DNA of 64,000 nucleotides from Kineosporia sp. NBRC 101731 (lineage in GTDB: Bacteria; Actinomycetota; Actinomycetes; Actinomycetales; Kineosporiaceae): assembly GCF_030269305.1 (NCBI RefSeq), contig NZ_BSTC01000008.1, positions 124,001 to 188,000 of the forward strand, in the 5' to 3' direction. The position numbers were made by a program, and so were the translations under genes. Shown here piece after piece: positions 46,186 to 57,200 of this stretch; position 1 is the first letter of the stretch; the number at the start of each line of letters is the position of its first letter. The notes under the pieces were generated by a model that saw nothing but the letters and a program-made list of their open reading frames with translations, had not been told where the DNA came from and ran no database searches.

Positions 46186-46221
46186 GGCCGGCTGACCGGC
46201 TAGCTGGCCGGTCAGCCGGCC
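46186..46221 (-). terminator. Terminator after rrf2-family gene
   Basis: GGCCGGCTGACCGGC and GCCGGTCAGCCGGCC form a perfect 15-bp stem with a 6-nt loop. On the minus strand it begins 10 nt after the Rrf2 stop. There is no T-run. Confidence 0.8.
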
Positions 46222-46231
46222 GGCTCGTTGG

Positions 46232-46687
46232 TCAGCGGGCCAGCCAGGCGTCGGGGGCCTCGGCCATTTCCCGCACGGTGGCGGGGAGCTCGCCCGTGAG
46301 CACGTCGTGCAGGGTGGTCTCGTCGAGCACCATGCGCAGGCTGTGCCGCATGGCGACCCAGACCGTGGGCAGGTGCTCGGCGACACCGGTGTAGGCGGTT
46401 TCGTGTGGACGTAACCCGCGTACCTCGGCGAGGGGCCCGTCCACCACCCGGATCACCGCACCGATGGTGATCTGGTCGGCGGGCCGGGCCAGCGCGTAGC
46501 CGCCGTCGGCGCCACGCTGACTGCGCACGAGGCCTGCCCGGCGCAGTTCGGAGAGGATGGCCTCGACGAACTTCCGGGGCAGATCCTGCTGGGCGATCAG
46601 CACGTCCACCTTGACGAGATCGGGTGACTTCGAGGCGAGCATCAACAGGGCTCGCACGGCGTAGTCGGTCTTGGCGGAGATCTGCAC
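46232..46687 (-). CDS. Rrf2-family transcriptional regulator
   Basis: A 151-aa winged-helix regulator starting MQISAKTDYAVRALLML with the classic recognition region (DLPRKFVEAILSELRRAGLV) and wing (RGADGGYAL). It contains no cysteine at all, so it cannot carry the Fe-S cluster of IscR/NsrR and should work like CymR-type members that sense a metabolite or partner protein. It is next to the sulfate ABC genes on the same strand, suggesting control of sulfur uptake. GTG 46687 lies 6 nt after GACAAT, a probable leaderless promoter. Confidence 0.93.
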   Translation of the reverse strand: MQISAKTDYAVRALLMLASKSPDLVKVDVLIAQQDLPRKFVEAILSELRRAGLVRSQRGADGGYALARPADQITIGAVIRVVDGPLAEVRGLRPHETAYTGVAEHLPTVWVAMRHSLRMVLDETTLHDVLTGELPATVREMAEAPDAWLAR

Positions 46688-46696
46688 GCGACCATT

Positions 46697-46713
46697 GTCC
46701 CAATACCTGGGAC
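46697..46713. promoter_or_regulatory. Palindromic operator before the Rrf2 gene
   Basis: GTCCCA-ATACC-TGGGAC, a perfect 6-bp inverted repeat with a 5-bp centre, just upstream of and abutting the probable -10 of the Rrf2 gene. Autoregulation is likely. The same sequence was not seen before the sulfate operon. Confidence 0.7.
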
Positions 46714-46788
46714 TGCGCGCTGCCCGGCCTGCGCCGACACGCCCGGCAGGGCGTGCACAGTGCCGGGTGAAACGGGGTTTATGCCTTT

Positions 46789-47754
46789 TTAAGACACTGC
46801 CAGGGTCTTCGGGGCGTGCGTGGTGCGCAGCCAGACCGAGCGGCCGGGCTCGAGCGCGAGTTCCTGCGCCTGGATCCGGGTGAGCTGCACCCAGGGCTCG
46901 CTGCCGCCCTTGCTCGTGCGCAGTTCGGCCCGCACCTCGAAGCCGACCCGGGTCAGCCGGGTCACCGTGGCCTCGATCGCCTCCTGGCCGGGGGCGGCCA
47001 GCACCTCGATGTCGTGCGGGCGCACCAGCTGACCGTCGAGGGTGGTGACCGGGCCGAGGAACTTCATCACGAAGTCGTTGGCCGGCCGGTCGTAGAGGTC
47101 GGCGGGGGCGCCGACCTGCTCGATCCTCCCGCCGTTGATCACCACGATCTCGTCCGAGACCTCGAGGGCCTCTTCCTGGTCGTGCGTGACGAAGATGGTG
47201 GTCACGTTCATCTCGTCGTGCAGGTTGCGCAGCCAGTCGCGCAGCTCCTTGCGCACCTGGGCGTCGAGGGCACCGAACGGCTCGTCGAGCAGCAGCACCT
47301 CCGGCTGCACGGCCAGGGCGCGGGCCAGGGCCATGCGCTGGCGCTGGCCTCCGGACAGCTGTGAGGGCAGGCGGTCGGCGAACTGCTCCAGGTGCACCAG
47401 CTCGAGCAGTTCCATGACCCGCTTGCGGATCTCGGCCTTGGGCTTGCGCCGGATCTCCAGCCCGAAGGCCACGTTCTTGAACACGGTCATGTGCTTGAAC
47501 GCGGCGTAGTGCTGGAACACGAAGCCCACGCTGCGTTTCTGCGGGGGCAGCCAGGTGGCCTGCACCCCCTCGATCTCGACGTTGCCGGTGTCGGGGAACT
47601 CCAGGCCGGCGATGATGCGCAGCAGCGTGGACTTACCGCCTCCGGAGGGGCCGAGCAGGGCGGTCAGCCGGCCGGTCGGAACCTCCAGGCTGACGTTGTC
47701 GAGGGCGACGAAATCGCCGAAACGCTTGTTGATGCCGGAAACCGAGATGCTCAC
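46789..47754 (-). CDS. cysA: Sulfate ABC transporter ATP-binding protein
   Basis: A 321-aa ATPase of the sulfate/thiosulfate importer. Walker A is GPSGGGKST, the Q-loop lies in [11 protein letters not shown], the signature is [10 protein letters not shown], Walker [12 protein letters not shown] and switch His [10 protein letters not shown]-terminal TOBE-like regulatory domain follows ([10 protein letters not shown]). GTG 47754 overlaps the cysW stop (GTGA); an earlier in-frame start would lie inside cysW. It is last in the operon. Confidence 0.95.
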   Translation of the reverse strand: MSISVSGINKRFGDFVALDNVSLEVPTGRLTALLGPSGGGKSTLLRIIAGLEFPDTGNVEIEGVQATWLPPQKRSVGFVFQHYAAFKHMTVFKNVAFGLEIRRKPKAEIRKRVMELLELVHLEQFADRLPSQLSGGQRQRMALARALAVQPEVLLLDEPFGALDAQVRKELRDWLRNLHDEMNVTTIFVTHDQEEALEVSDEIVVINGGRIEQVGAPADLYDRPANDFVMKFLGPVTTLDGQLVRPHDIEVLAAPGQEAIEATVTRLTRVGFEVRAELRTSKGGSEPWVQLTRIQAQELALEPGRSVWLRTTHAPKTLAVS

Positions 47755-48647
47755 TGGTTCTGCTCCTTCGGCCGCAGCAGGGCGATGACGACGATGAAGA
47801 GGACGGCGACACACATCAGCAGGAAGGCCGCCGTGAACGCGTCCTGTTCGGCCTGCGCCCCGAACTCCTGGTAGGCGTCGTTGACGAAGAGGGTCGGGGT
47901 CTGGGAGACGCCCGCCACGCTGCCGCTGACCACCCGCACGGCCCCGAACTCACCGAGCGAGCGGGCCAGGCTGAGCACCACACCGTAGGCCAGCGCCCAG
48001 CGGATGGTCGGCAGGGTGATGCGGACGAACCGCTGGAAACCGTTGGCCCCCAGCGATTGGGCGGCCTGGTCCTGCTCGGTACCGGCTTCTTCGAGCACCG
48101 GGATCACCTCACGCACCACCAGCGGCAGGGCCACGATCACCGTGGCCAGCACCAGGGCCGGGGTGGCGAAGATGATCTGGATGCCCATGCTGTTCAGCAC
48201 CGGGCCGAACCAGCCGTTCGTGCCGTAGACGAAGATCAGCGCGATACCGACGACGATCGGGGAGATCGAGACCGGCAGGTCGATGATCGCGTTCAGCAGG
48301 CGACGGCCCGGAAAGCGGTACCGCACGATGAGGATCGAGATGCCGATGCCGAACACCGTGTTGATCAGCACGCTGATCACCGCGACGAACACGCCGAGCC
48401 GGGCGGCGGCCTGGAAGTCGGGGTTGCGCAGCGACTCCAGCACCGGCTCCAGGCCGTTCTCGAATGTGTGCTGCACGACCGTGCCGACGGGGAGCGCGAC
48501 CAGCCCGAGCACGTAGCCGACGGCGATGATGCGCAGCACCCACCGCACGACCGGGTTGCCCAACTGTCGCCGGCGCCTCCCGGGCGCGACCGCGGGTGGT
48601 GCCGGAGTCGTCTTCAATTCGATCTCTGAAGTGGCAGTTTCAGTCAC
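47751..48647 (-). CDS. cysW: Sulfate ABC transporter permease CysW
   Basis: A 298-aa inner-membrane permease with six segments. The ATPase-contact loop is [26 protein letters not shown], and the conserved [17 protein letters not shown] is typical of CysW. It overlaps cysT by 8 nt and cysA by 4 nt. Confidence 0.94.
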   Translation of the reverse strand: MTETATSEIELKTTPAPPAVAPGRRRRQLGNPVVRWVLRIIAVGYVLGLVALPVGTVVQHTFENGLEPVLESLRNPDFQAAARLGVFVAVISVLINTVFGIGISILIVRYRFPGRRLLNAIIDLPVSISPIVVGIALIFVYGTNGWFGPVLNSMGIQIIFATPALVLATVIVALPLVVREVIPVLEEAGTEQDQAAQSLGANGFQRFVRITLPTIRWALAYGVVLSLARSLGEFGAVRVVSGSVAGVSQTPTLFVNDAYQEFGAQAEQDAFTAAFLLMCVAVLFIVVIALLRPKEQNQ

Positions 48648-49485
48648 GACGGGCCGCCAGTCTCTGCAACGAGTCGAGCAGGACGAGCACGATCACGGCG
48701 ACCACCAGCAGCAGGGTGGCCACGGCGGCGGCGCCGGTGGTGTCGTTCTGCTCGATCAGCTTCAGCATGTACGCGCTGCTCACCTCGGTCTTGCCGATGA
48801 GGTTCGCCGAGATCAGGATGACCGACCCGAACTCGCCCAGGGCGCGGGCGAAGGCGAGTGCGGAGCCGGCCAGCATCGCCGGGGCGATCGTGGGGAGCAC
48901 GATGCGCCGGAAGATGGTGAAACCCGAGGCGCCGAGCGAGGCCGCGGCCTCCTCGACGTCCCGCTCCATGTCGATCAGCACCGGCTGCACCGAGCGCACC
49001 ACGAACGGGAGCGTGACGAAGAGCAGGGCCACGAAGATGCCGCGCCGGGTGCCGACCAGATCGATGCCGAACGGGCTCTGCGGCCCGTACAGCGAGATCA
49101 GCACCAGGCCGGCCACGATCGTCGGCAGGGCGAACGGGATGTCGATGATGACCTCGACGATCCGCTTGCCCGGGAACGAGTCCCGTACGAGTACCCAGGC
49201 CACGAGGGTGCCGAGCACGGCGTTGATGACGGTCACCAGCACCGCGGCGCCGACGCTCAGCTTGATCGTGTCCAGGGCCTCGGGGTCGGTGACGGCCTCC
49301 CAGAACGGGCCGAAGCCGCTCTGCAGGGCCACCACCACGATGCTCGCGATGGGCAGCAGCACGATCAGGGAGAGCCAGAGCATGCCGACGCCGAGGCCGA
49401 GCCCCGAGGCGGCGCTGAGCCGCCCCGAGGAGACCGGCCGGGGGCGCCGCCGCGGCGGCGCCGGGATATCCGGTGCGGTGGCCAT
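48640..49485 (-). CDS. cysT: Sulfate ABC transporter permease CysT
   Basis: A 281-aa permease with six membrane segments. The loop EEAAASLGASGFTIFRRIVLP is the coupling helix region, followed by AFARALGEFGSVILIS, typical of CysT/CysU. It starts 6 nt after the sbp stop codon and pairs with CysW to form the channel. Confidence 0.94.
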   Translation of the reverse strand: MATAPDIPAPPRRRPRPVSSGRLSAASGLGLGVGMLWLSLIVLLPIASIVVVALQSGFGPFWEAVTDPEALDTIKLSVGAAVLVTVINAVLGTLVAWVLVRDSFPGKRIVEVIIDIPFALPTIVAGLVLISLYGPQSPFGIDLVGTRRGIFVALLFVTLPFVVRSVQPVLIDMERDVEEAAASLGASGFTIFRRIVLPTIAPAMLAGSALAFARALGEFGSVILISANLIGKTEVSSAYMLKLIEQNDTTGAAAVATLLLVVAVIVLVLLDSLQRLAARRD

Positions 49486-49491
49486 CGTCGG

Positions 49492-50532
49492 TTACTTCCG
49501 GAGCTTGGTGACGATGCCGTTGTCGCCGAAGAACGTGTCGTCGACCTCGTCCCAGCCGCCGAGATCGGCAATGGTGGTGAGGTTCTTGACGGTCGGGAAC
49601 GGGTTGGCCGGGTCGTTCGCGCCCTCGACATCGGTGGCCGTGACCCCGTCGACGACCGGACGGAAGCCGTCCTTCGCCAGGATCGTCTGCCCCTCGGTGC
49701 TGCGGATGTAGTCGAGGAACTTGCCGGTCACCTCGGGAGCGTCACTGGTGACGGCGCCCGGGTTCTCGATCAGCAGGGTGCTGTCGGGGACGATGTACTC
49801 GAGTTCCTCGCCGGCGGCGCGGGCCGCGATGGCCTCGTTCTCGTAGGAGATCAGCACGTCACCGGTGCCCTTGAGGAAGGCGTCGGTGGCGTTGCGGCCG
49901 CTGTCGTTCCAGCTCACCACGTTGCCGATGAAACTCTTCAGGTAGGTCTGCGCGGCCGCCGTGTCGTTGTCGGCGCCGAGGGCCTGGGCGTAGGCGCCGA
50001 GCAGGTTCCACTTCGCGGCGCCGGAGGTGCCCGGGTCGGCGGTGACGATGCCGATGCCGGACTTGGCGATGTCGTCCCAGTCCTTGATGTTCTTCGGGTT
50101 GCCCTTGCGCACGGCGATGACCACGACGGAGCTGGAGTTGATGCCCTCGGTGTCGCCGACGCTCTTCCACTCCTTGTCCACCTTGCCGGCGTCCACGACC
50201 TTCTTCAGGTCGGGCTCCAGCGAGAAGGCGACCAGGTCGGCGGCCTGACCGGCGACCACGGCGCGGGCCTGGGCGCCGCTGGCGCCGTAGGAGCTCTTGA
50301 ACGTGACGCCCTCGCCGTCGGGCGTCTTCGCGAACGCCTCACCGAGATCGTCGTAGGCGGACTTGATCACGGAGAAGCCGACGATGTCGATCTCCTTGGC
50401 GGAACCCCCACCGCTGCCGCCGGAGGAGGAACCGGTGCTCGTGTTCGAGCCACAGGCGCTCAGCCCGAGGCTGGAGGCCGCCAGCAGGGCGAGCACGGCG
50501 GTGGTGCGACCGCGACCACGCAGAACGTTCAT
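49492..50532 (-). CDS. Sulfate-binding lipoprotein
   Basis: A 346-aa extracytoplasmic solute-binding protein of the Sbp/CysP family. The signal peptide ends in a lipobox LGLSAC (Cys about 27), so it is anchored as a lipoprotein. A Ser/Gly linker precedes the mature domain. Sulfate-binding landmarks are KSSYGASGAQARAV, ADLVAFSLEPD and AYAQALG with the downstream W. It is the first gene of sbp-cysT-cysW-cysA. A leaderless mini-ORF with two Cys codons lies just upstream and may report cysteine supply. Confidence 0.95.
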   Translation of the reverse strand: MNVLRGRGRTTAVLALLAASSLGLSACGSNTSTGSSSGGSGGGSAKEIDIVGFSVIKSAYDDLGEAFAKTPDGEGVTFKSSYGASGAQARAVVAGQAADLVAFSLEPDLKKVVDAGKVDKEWKSVGDTEGINSSSVVVIAVRKGNPKNIKDWDDIAKSGIGIVTADPGTSGAAKWNLLGAYAQALGADNDTAAAQTYLKSFIGNVVSWNDSGRNATDAFLKGTGDVLISYENEAIAARAAGEELEYIVPDSTLLIENPGAVTSDAPEVTGKFLDYIRSTEGQTILAKDGFRPVVDGVTATDVEGANDPANPFPTVKNLTTIADLGGWDEVDDTFFGDNGIVTKLRK

Positions 50533-50568
50533 CTCGGGAAGACTCCAAGTCTGTGACGGGACCAGTTC

Positions 50569-50622
50569 TCAAGCTTGCGTTGCACACCGGTCCGGTCGGG
50601 CGATCCGGCAGGCGGTAACCAT
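50569..50622 (-). CDS. Possible 17-codon leader peptide with two Cys
   Basis: An ATG placed exactly 6 nt after TAGAGT (minus strand, 50629-50634), the leaderless layout common in this window. It opens a 17-codon frame (MVTACRIARPDRCATQA) ending 36 nt before the sbp start. Cysteine-containing uORFs control sulfur genes in some mycobacteria by translation-dependent attenuation; here the Cys codons are not adjacent. It may also be chance. Confidence 0.3.
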   Translation of the reverse strand: MVTACRIARPDRCATQA

Positions 50623-50629
50623 ACATTAA

Positions 50630-50655
50630 CTCTATCGCTCCACTAGAGAATAGAG
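50630..50655. promoter_or_regulatory. Inverted repeat in the sbp promoter region
   Basis: CTCTAT and ATAGAG arms separated by 14 bp, in an AT-richer stretch upstream of the sbp leader and overlapping the probable -10 region. A regulator site is possible. It does not match the Rrf2 palindrome at 46697. Confidence 0.35.
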
Positions 50656-50759
50656 GAAAAGCCGGGTTTATAGGGATGGCCCGGATGATGTGTTCGCGAA
50701 GCCTGTCAACGTGCCGTTACAAACCGGCATCGGCGATGGTCAGCCTGGTGGCGGGAACG

Positions 50760-50798
50760 AGAAATGCCCCCGGACCTCGCAGGTCAGGGGGCATTTCT
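50760..50798 (-). terminator. Terminator after serC
   Basis: AGAAATGCCCCC pairs with GGGGGCATTTCT, with an inner GACCT/AGGTC and CGC loop. On the minus strand it starts 12 nt after the serC stop, and the stem ends in T residues. Confidence 0.88.
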
Positions 50799-50810
50799 CA
50801 GAGAAACGGA

Positions 50811-52001
<1,191 letters not shown>

Positions 52002-52090
52002 TCAGGTTACGGAGGCGGGCAGATCGGCGCCGCCGGCGATCACGGCCGCGACGAACAACGGCGCGGTCGCGATCGTCGGTGGTCGCCGCA

Positions 52091-53182
52091 CTAGACCCTG
52101 AAGCCGTGCACCTTCTCGATGCCTCGCGGACCCTCACCCACGTACCGGGCCGAGGGGCGCACCAGCCGTCCGGTGGCCTTCTGCTCGACGATGTGGGCCG
52201 ACCAGCCGGCGGTGCGGGCGCAGGTGAACATCGGGGTGAACATCCGGGCCGGTACCTGCGCGAAATCGAGGATCACGGCCGCCCAGAACTCCACGTTGGT
52301 GGCCAGTACACGGTCCGGCCGGCGGGCCTGGAGTTCGCTCAGGGCGGCCTTCTCCAGGGCCAGGGCGGTCTCGAAGCGGGGGGCGCCGAGACGTTCGGCG
52401 GTGGAGCGCAGCACCTGTGCCCGCGGGTCCTGCGCGCGGTACACCCGGTGGCCGAAACCCATCAGCCGCTCGCCGCGGTCGAGTACCTGCTTCACGTAGG
52501 CCAGGGCGTCGCCGGTGCGTTCCACCCCCTCGAGCATGTGCAGTACCCGCGACGGCGCCCCACCGTGCAGCGGGCCCGACATCGCGCCGACCGCACCGGA
52601 CAGCGCCGCCGCCACGTCCGCACCGGTCGAGGCGATGACCCGGGCGGTGAAGGTGGAGGCGTTCAGGCCGTGCTCGGCGGCCGAGACCCAGTAGGCGTCC
52701 ACGGCCTCGACGTGTCGCGGGTCGGGTTCGCCCCGCCAGCGGATCATGAACCGCTCGGTGATGGTGCGCCCCTCGTCCACCATCTTCTGCGGAACCATGG
52801 CCGTGTTCTGGCCCCGGGCCGACTGGGCCACGAACGACAGTGCCATCACCGACGCCCGTGCCAGGTCGTCACGCGCCTGGGCCGGATCGATGTCGAGCAG
52901 TGGCTTGAAACCCCACAGCGGCGCCAGCTGGGCCAGGGCGCTCTGCACGTCGACCCGCACGTCGCCGGTGTGCACCGGCAGCGGGAAGGGTTCGGCCGGG
53001 GGCAGACCGGGGGTGAACGAGTTGTCCACGAGCAGGCCCCAGACCTGGCCGAAGTCCACCCGCCCGGCGAGATCGACCAGGTCGACGCCGCGGTACCGCA
53101 GGGCGCCGCCGTCCCGGTCGGGTTCGGCAATCGCGGTCTCGAAAGCCACGACGCCTTCGAGACCCGGTACGAATTCGCCCAT
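52091..53182 (-). CDS. Citrate synthase (type 2 family)
   Basis: A 363-aa citrate synthase, a paralogue type found beside pdxH in many actinobacteria. Catalytic His is in EHGLNASTF, the second in GFGHRVYRAQDPR, and acetyl-CoA residues lie around LHGGAPSRV; the acidic residue is probably in VEFWAAVILD. ATG 53182 has AAAGGAG 8 nt upstream and gives the normal length. It is divergent from pdxH with a 232-bp promoter gap. Confidence 0.93.
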   Translation of the reverse strand: MGEFVPGLEGVVAFETAIAEPDRDGGALRYRGVDLVDLAGRVDFGQVWGLLVDNSFTPGLPPAEPFPLPVHTGDVRVDVQSALAQLAPLWGFKPLLDIDPAQARDDLARASVMALSFVAQSARGQNTAMVPQKMVDEGRTITERFMIRWRGEPDPRHVEAVDAYWVSAAEHGLNASTFTARVIASTGADVAAALSGAVGAMSGPLHGGAPSRVLHMLEGVERTGDALAYVKQVLDRGERLMGFGHRVYRAQDPRAQVLRSTAERLGAPRFETALALEKAALSELQARRPDRVLATNVEFWAAVILDFAQVPARMFTPMFTCARTAGWSAHIVEQKATGRLVRPSARYVGEGPRGIEKVHGFRV

Positions 53183-53414
53183 CTCGAACTCCTTTGTTCT
53201 GTTGTCGTGTCCTGGTGGGGACAGTCCGCGGCCGTGGCCCGCCGGATCGCGACGGGCCGGTCCGGACAGTTCAGCGCAGTCAAGGGCACAAAGGCAGGGC
53301 CTACGGCATGAGTAAGGCCATATTCGGCGGGCGGCGGTAGCTTTCTGTGTCCGTCCGATGGCCGAGCGTCTGTTACGGCGGCGTCGGTGGCCGCGAACCC
53401 CCAGACTGTTGGCC

Positions 53415-54146
53415 ATGAGCATCGAGCACGTGGATCCGGCGTTCAGCGACCAGCGGCTGTCCTACCAGGTGCCGGGCCTGGCCGAGACCGACCTGGCCAC
53501 CAGCCCCCTGGCCCAGTTCCGGGGCTGGTACGACGAGGCGCTGGCCCATCCCGGCGTGACCGAGCCGAACGCGATGGCCGTGGCCACGGTCGATGCGGAC
53601 GGTGCCCCGTCGGTGCGCACGGTGCTGCTGAAACACGCCGAGCGTCTGGGGTTCGTGTTCTTCACCAACTACGACTCACGCAAGGCCGCCGATCTGACCG
53701 CCCGTCCGGTCGCCGCGCTCGACCTGGTCTGGATGCCCCTGCACCGCCAGGTCAGTGTGCGGGGGGTGGTCGAGCGGGTCGACGAGCGGGCCACCGCCGA
53801 GTACTTCCGCTCGCGGCCGTGGGGCTCCCGGATCGGCGCCTGGGCCAGTCACCAGTCGCAGCCGGTCGCCTCCCGCACCGTGATGGCCGACCGCTGGAGG
53901 GAATTCAGCGAGCGCTGGCCCGACACCGGCAGCGCGGACGATGTCCCGGTGCCGCCGCACTGGGGCGGTTTCCTGGTGCGCCCGGTGGAGATCGAGTTCT
54001 GGCAGGGCCAGCCCTCCCGGATGCACGACCGGCTGGTGTTCCTGCCCGTGGGCGCCGATCCGGAGGCGATCCGGATCAGTTCCGACGCCGGCCTGCCGTT
54101 GCTGGACGACCCGGACGCCTGGCAGGTCATCCGCCGCGAACCCTGA
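53415..54146 (+). CDS. pdxH: Pyridoxamine 5'-phosphate oxidase
   Basis: A 243-aa FMN flavoprotein making pyridoxal 5'-phosphate, the cofactor also used by the nearby SerC. Landmarks: NAMAVATVDADGAPSVRTVLLK with FVFFTNYDSRKA (FMN site), VRGVVERV, and the C-terminal RMHDRLVF preceded by EFWQGQPSR (substrate site). ATG 53415 follows CAGACT by 7 nt, probably leaderless. Confidence 0.95.
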   Translation: MSIEHVDPAFSDQRLSYQVPGLAETDLATSPLAQFRGWYDEALAHPGVTEPNAMAVATVDADGAPSVRTVLLKHAERLGFVFFTNYDSRKAADLTARPVAALDLVWMPLHRQVSVRGVVERVDERATAEYFRSRPWGSRIGAWASHQSQPVASRTVMADRWREFSERWPDTGSADDVPVPPHWGGFLVRPVEIEFWQGQPSRMHDRLVFLPVGADPEAIRISSDAGLPLLDDPDAWQVIRREP

Positions 54147-54186
54147 CCCGCCACGAACCCTGACCCGCCGCTGCGCACCTACTCTG

Positions 54187-54230
54187 CCGTGATCACGAAC
54201 ACAAGGGTGAGGACCTAGCTTTGGTGATCA
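54187..54230. repeat. Partial GTGATCA repeat
   Basis: GTGATCACGAACACAAGGG matches the flank of the copy at 46124 (GATCACGAACAAAGGG). An inverted half GGTGATCAGGAA follows at 54223. It sits between the pdxH end and the end of the large helical-repeat gene. Confidence 0.5.
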
Positions 54231-57200
54231 GGAACCGTTTTCGCAGTAGCGGTTCCAGGCGGCCTCGGCCTCGTCGTCGCGGCCGGCGCTGCCGAGTACG
54301 GCAGCCAGCCGGGCGCCGAGGCCGTGGGTCTGTTCCGTCTCGTGCGCCACCGAGGCCGCTTCCGCCGCCTCGCGCAGGTCGGTCACGGCACCCTCGAGGT
54401 CGCCGAGCTCGGCGCGCAGCTGGCCGCGTAGGCCCTGCAGGTCGCGGGCCGACCAGGTGTCGCCGAGCTCGCGGTACTCGTCCACCAGCCCGTCGGCCAC
54501 CTCCATGGCCTCACCGAACCACCCGCCCAGGGCCAGGAGCCGGGCCCGCTGCTCGGCGATGGCGACCCGGTGCCAGCGCATCTGCTGCTCGGCCAGCTCC
54601 CGCTCCGAGGGCTGCACCCGGCGCCCGGACAGGGCGTGAGACCAGTCGTTCAGGGTTTCGTCGGCCTCGTCCAGCGCATTCAGCGCGGCGTCGTCACCCG
54701 AGGCGGCCCGCACAGCCGTGACCCGTTCGCGGCGGCAGGTGGCGGCCCGGGCCCAGTCGGCGCCGGCCTCGGCCAGCTCGGCGGCCCGCTCCAGATCGGC
54801 CGCCACCCGGCCGGGGCGCCCGGCCACCCGGGCGGCCAGCTGCCAGGCCTCGGCCTGGCCGATCGGGTTGCCGTTGCGGGCGTGCCACTGGGCGCTGCGG
54901 ATCGCCAGGCGCCGGGCCGGTCCGGGCGTGCCCGCGGTCGAGTTCGCCTCTGCCGCAGCGAAGGCCGCGGCCCCCGCCAGATGCATCTGAGAGGCGATCT
55001 CGGCCGGGATGTCGCCCTCGGGTACCTGCACCTCGTCGGGGGCCAGGCGCTCGCCGGGCGCGGCGGTCAGCGCCGGCGTCTCCATACCTTCTGCCCGCAG
55101 CACATCGACCACGTCGGCGAACGCGGCCTCGGCGGCGGCCGCCGCGGCGAACGGCCGCTCCAGCTCGAGCAGGACCCGGGAGAGGTCCACGCGGCACTGC
55201 CCGGCCAGGGCGGCGGGGGCGAAACGGTCGAGCAGCGGCACTGCCCGGGCCAGGTCGGCCGCGGCGATCGAAGCGTCACCCGTGCGGTGCCTCAGCATTG
55301 CCGAGGCAGCCAGTAGGGTGCCGAGAATAGGCCCCTCGCCTGATCTTTCGGCGTCTTCCACGGCATGGTCCCAGACTGCGAGGGCAGCCGCCGGGTCGGT
55401 CTCGCCGAGCACCGAGGCCAAGTCGGCCCCGGCCTGGGCGCGTTCCAGCGGGCGCACCCCCTCGGGCAGCGTGGCCACGGCCTGCATCAGGGTGCTCACC
55501 GCGGCCGAGCGCGGTTCGTCGCGGGCGCGCAGCCGCAGCATCCGGGTCAGGGCCCGCAGGTGGCGGTGCTCGAGCCGTTCCGGTGGCACCGACCGCAACT
55601 GGGCGATCGAGGTCTCGAGCGGGTCGAAGTTCACCAGGTCGAGCGTCTGCGCCACCTCGCGCACGTCTTCCGGTGACATCTCCGCGCGCAGCTGTTCCAT
55701 CGGGTCGAGCTGACGACGCGACTGCTTCGGGTCGTCGTCACCGTGCCAGGGCCGGTGCCCGGGGGAGTCGGACGGCGTCACCCGGATCGGTGTGGTGATG
55801 AACGGGCCGATCAGGGACGTCGGCATGGACGCCGGGCCGAACGCCTCGGTGAGGACCGGGTCGTGGATCGGCTTGACCTCGTCCTCCTCCTCGTCCTCCG
55901 GGAAGTCTGGCTCGTCATCGGATCCGGCGGGCGGATCGACCGGGATCAGCCCGGTGACCTCTTCCGGCACCGCACCGTGAACCGGTACCAGCTGGGAAAT
56001 CTGGGCGGGTACCACCACACCGGCGGTCGCAGCGATCTCCCGGGCCAGCACGAGCCGGGACAGGGCCTCGCCGAGGTCGGGCGGGGTGCCCGTGCCGGCC
56101 ACCTCGGCCGTCAGCTCCTCGATCCGGTCCATCGCGGTATCCGGCTCCATCAAACGGTTCTGGGCCGCGACAAGCACACAGGCCTGGTCGTGCAGCAGCG
56201 ACTCCAGAACCAGGCCGGACGCGAACAGCCGCTCGGTGGCGGCCTGGGAGGCTTCCAGCAGCACCCGTGCTTCCAACGGCGGTCCCATGTCGGGATCGAC
56301 CGGATGGGAAGAGATCTCATCCAGCGCCAGCCAGCCGTCGAGCCGGGCCGCGGCCTGCTCGGCGTACGGATCTCCCTCGGTGCGGATCGACGACCGGATC
56401 AGGCGCCACGCGCCCATCACGGCCCGCATCGCCTCGGTCGCGTCCGCCCGCAGGGCATCGTCGAACTCCTTGGCCAGCACGGTGAGGTCGGTGCTGTCGG
56501 TGGCCGTGCCCTCGGCGCGGCGCCCCCGGCTGATCTGCTCCGGGGTCCACTGCTCCAGGCCCGCCCGCTCGAAGGCCTCCAGCGGCATGTCGGGCAGCGA
56601 CCCGGAACCAAGGGTCTCGCGCAGTCGCGCGCCGACCTCGCCGGTCTCGTTACGCGCGTCGAAAAGCAACGCCAGGCGACTGCTCTCGGCCAGTGCGCGC
56701 TCACCGAGGAGGGACACCGTCAGATCGGTCCCGGTGCGGTAGGCGACCGGCAGCATGCTGGCCCGCGCGACCGGCAGCACCACCTCACCCGGCCGCCCGG
56801 CCTCGGTCAGGCTCCAGACCAGCCGGGCGATCGCCGCCGCGTTCTGCAACTGCTCCAGCGGTTCGGGAACCCCGGTCAGCGCCGGCAGCCATTCGCGCAG
56901 CAGGTCCAGTCCGTGCCGCAGGCGCCCGGACCGGGCGCAGGCCAGCAACTGGTCGGCCGCACCGGTGCCCCGGATCGCGATCGACGCCAGCGCGTCACCG
57001 GCCTGGGAATCACCGGAGATGCCGGCCGCCGCGGCCGCTCCGGCCAGCCGGGTACGGATCAGCCGGACCGCGCGCACGTGTTCCGAGGCCGCCGCGCCCA
57101 CCTGCCCGTTGCGCAGGAACGCGGGGATCACCGCCCCGATCATCCCGGCGGGCTGCGACTCGCACTCCGACGCCGGGGCCCGCAGCACCGGCCCGGCGTG

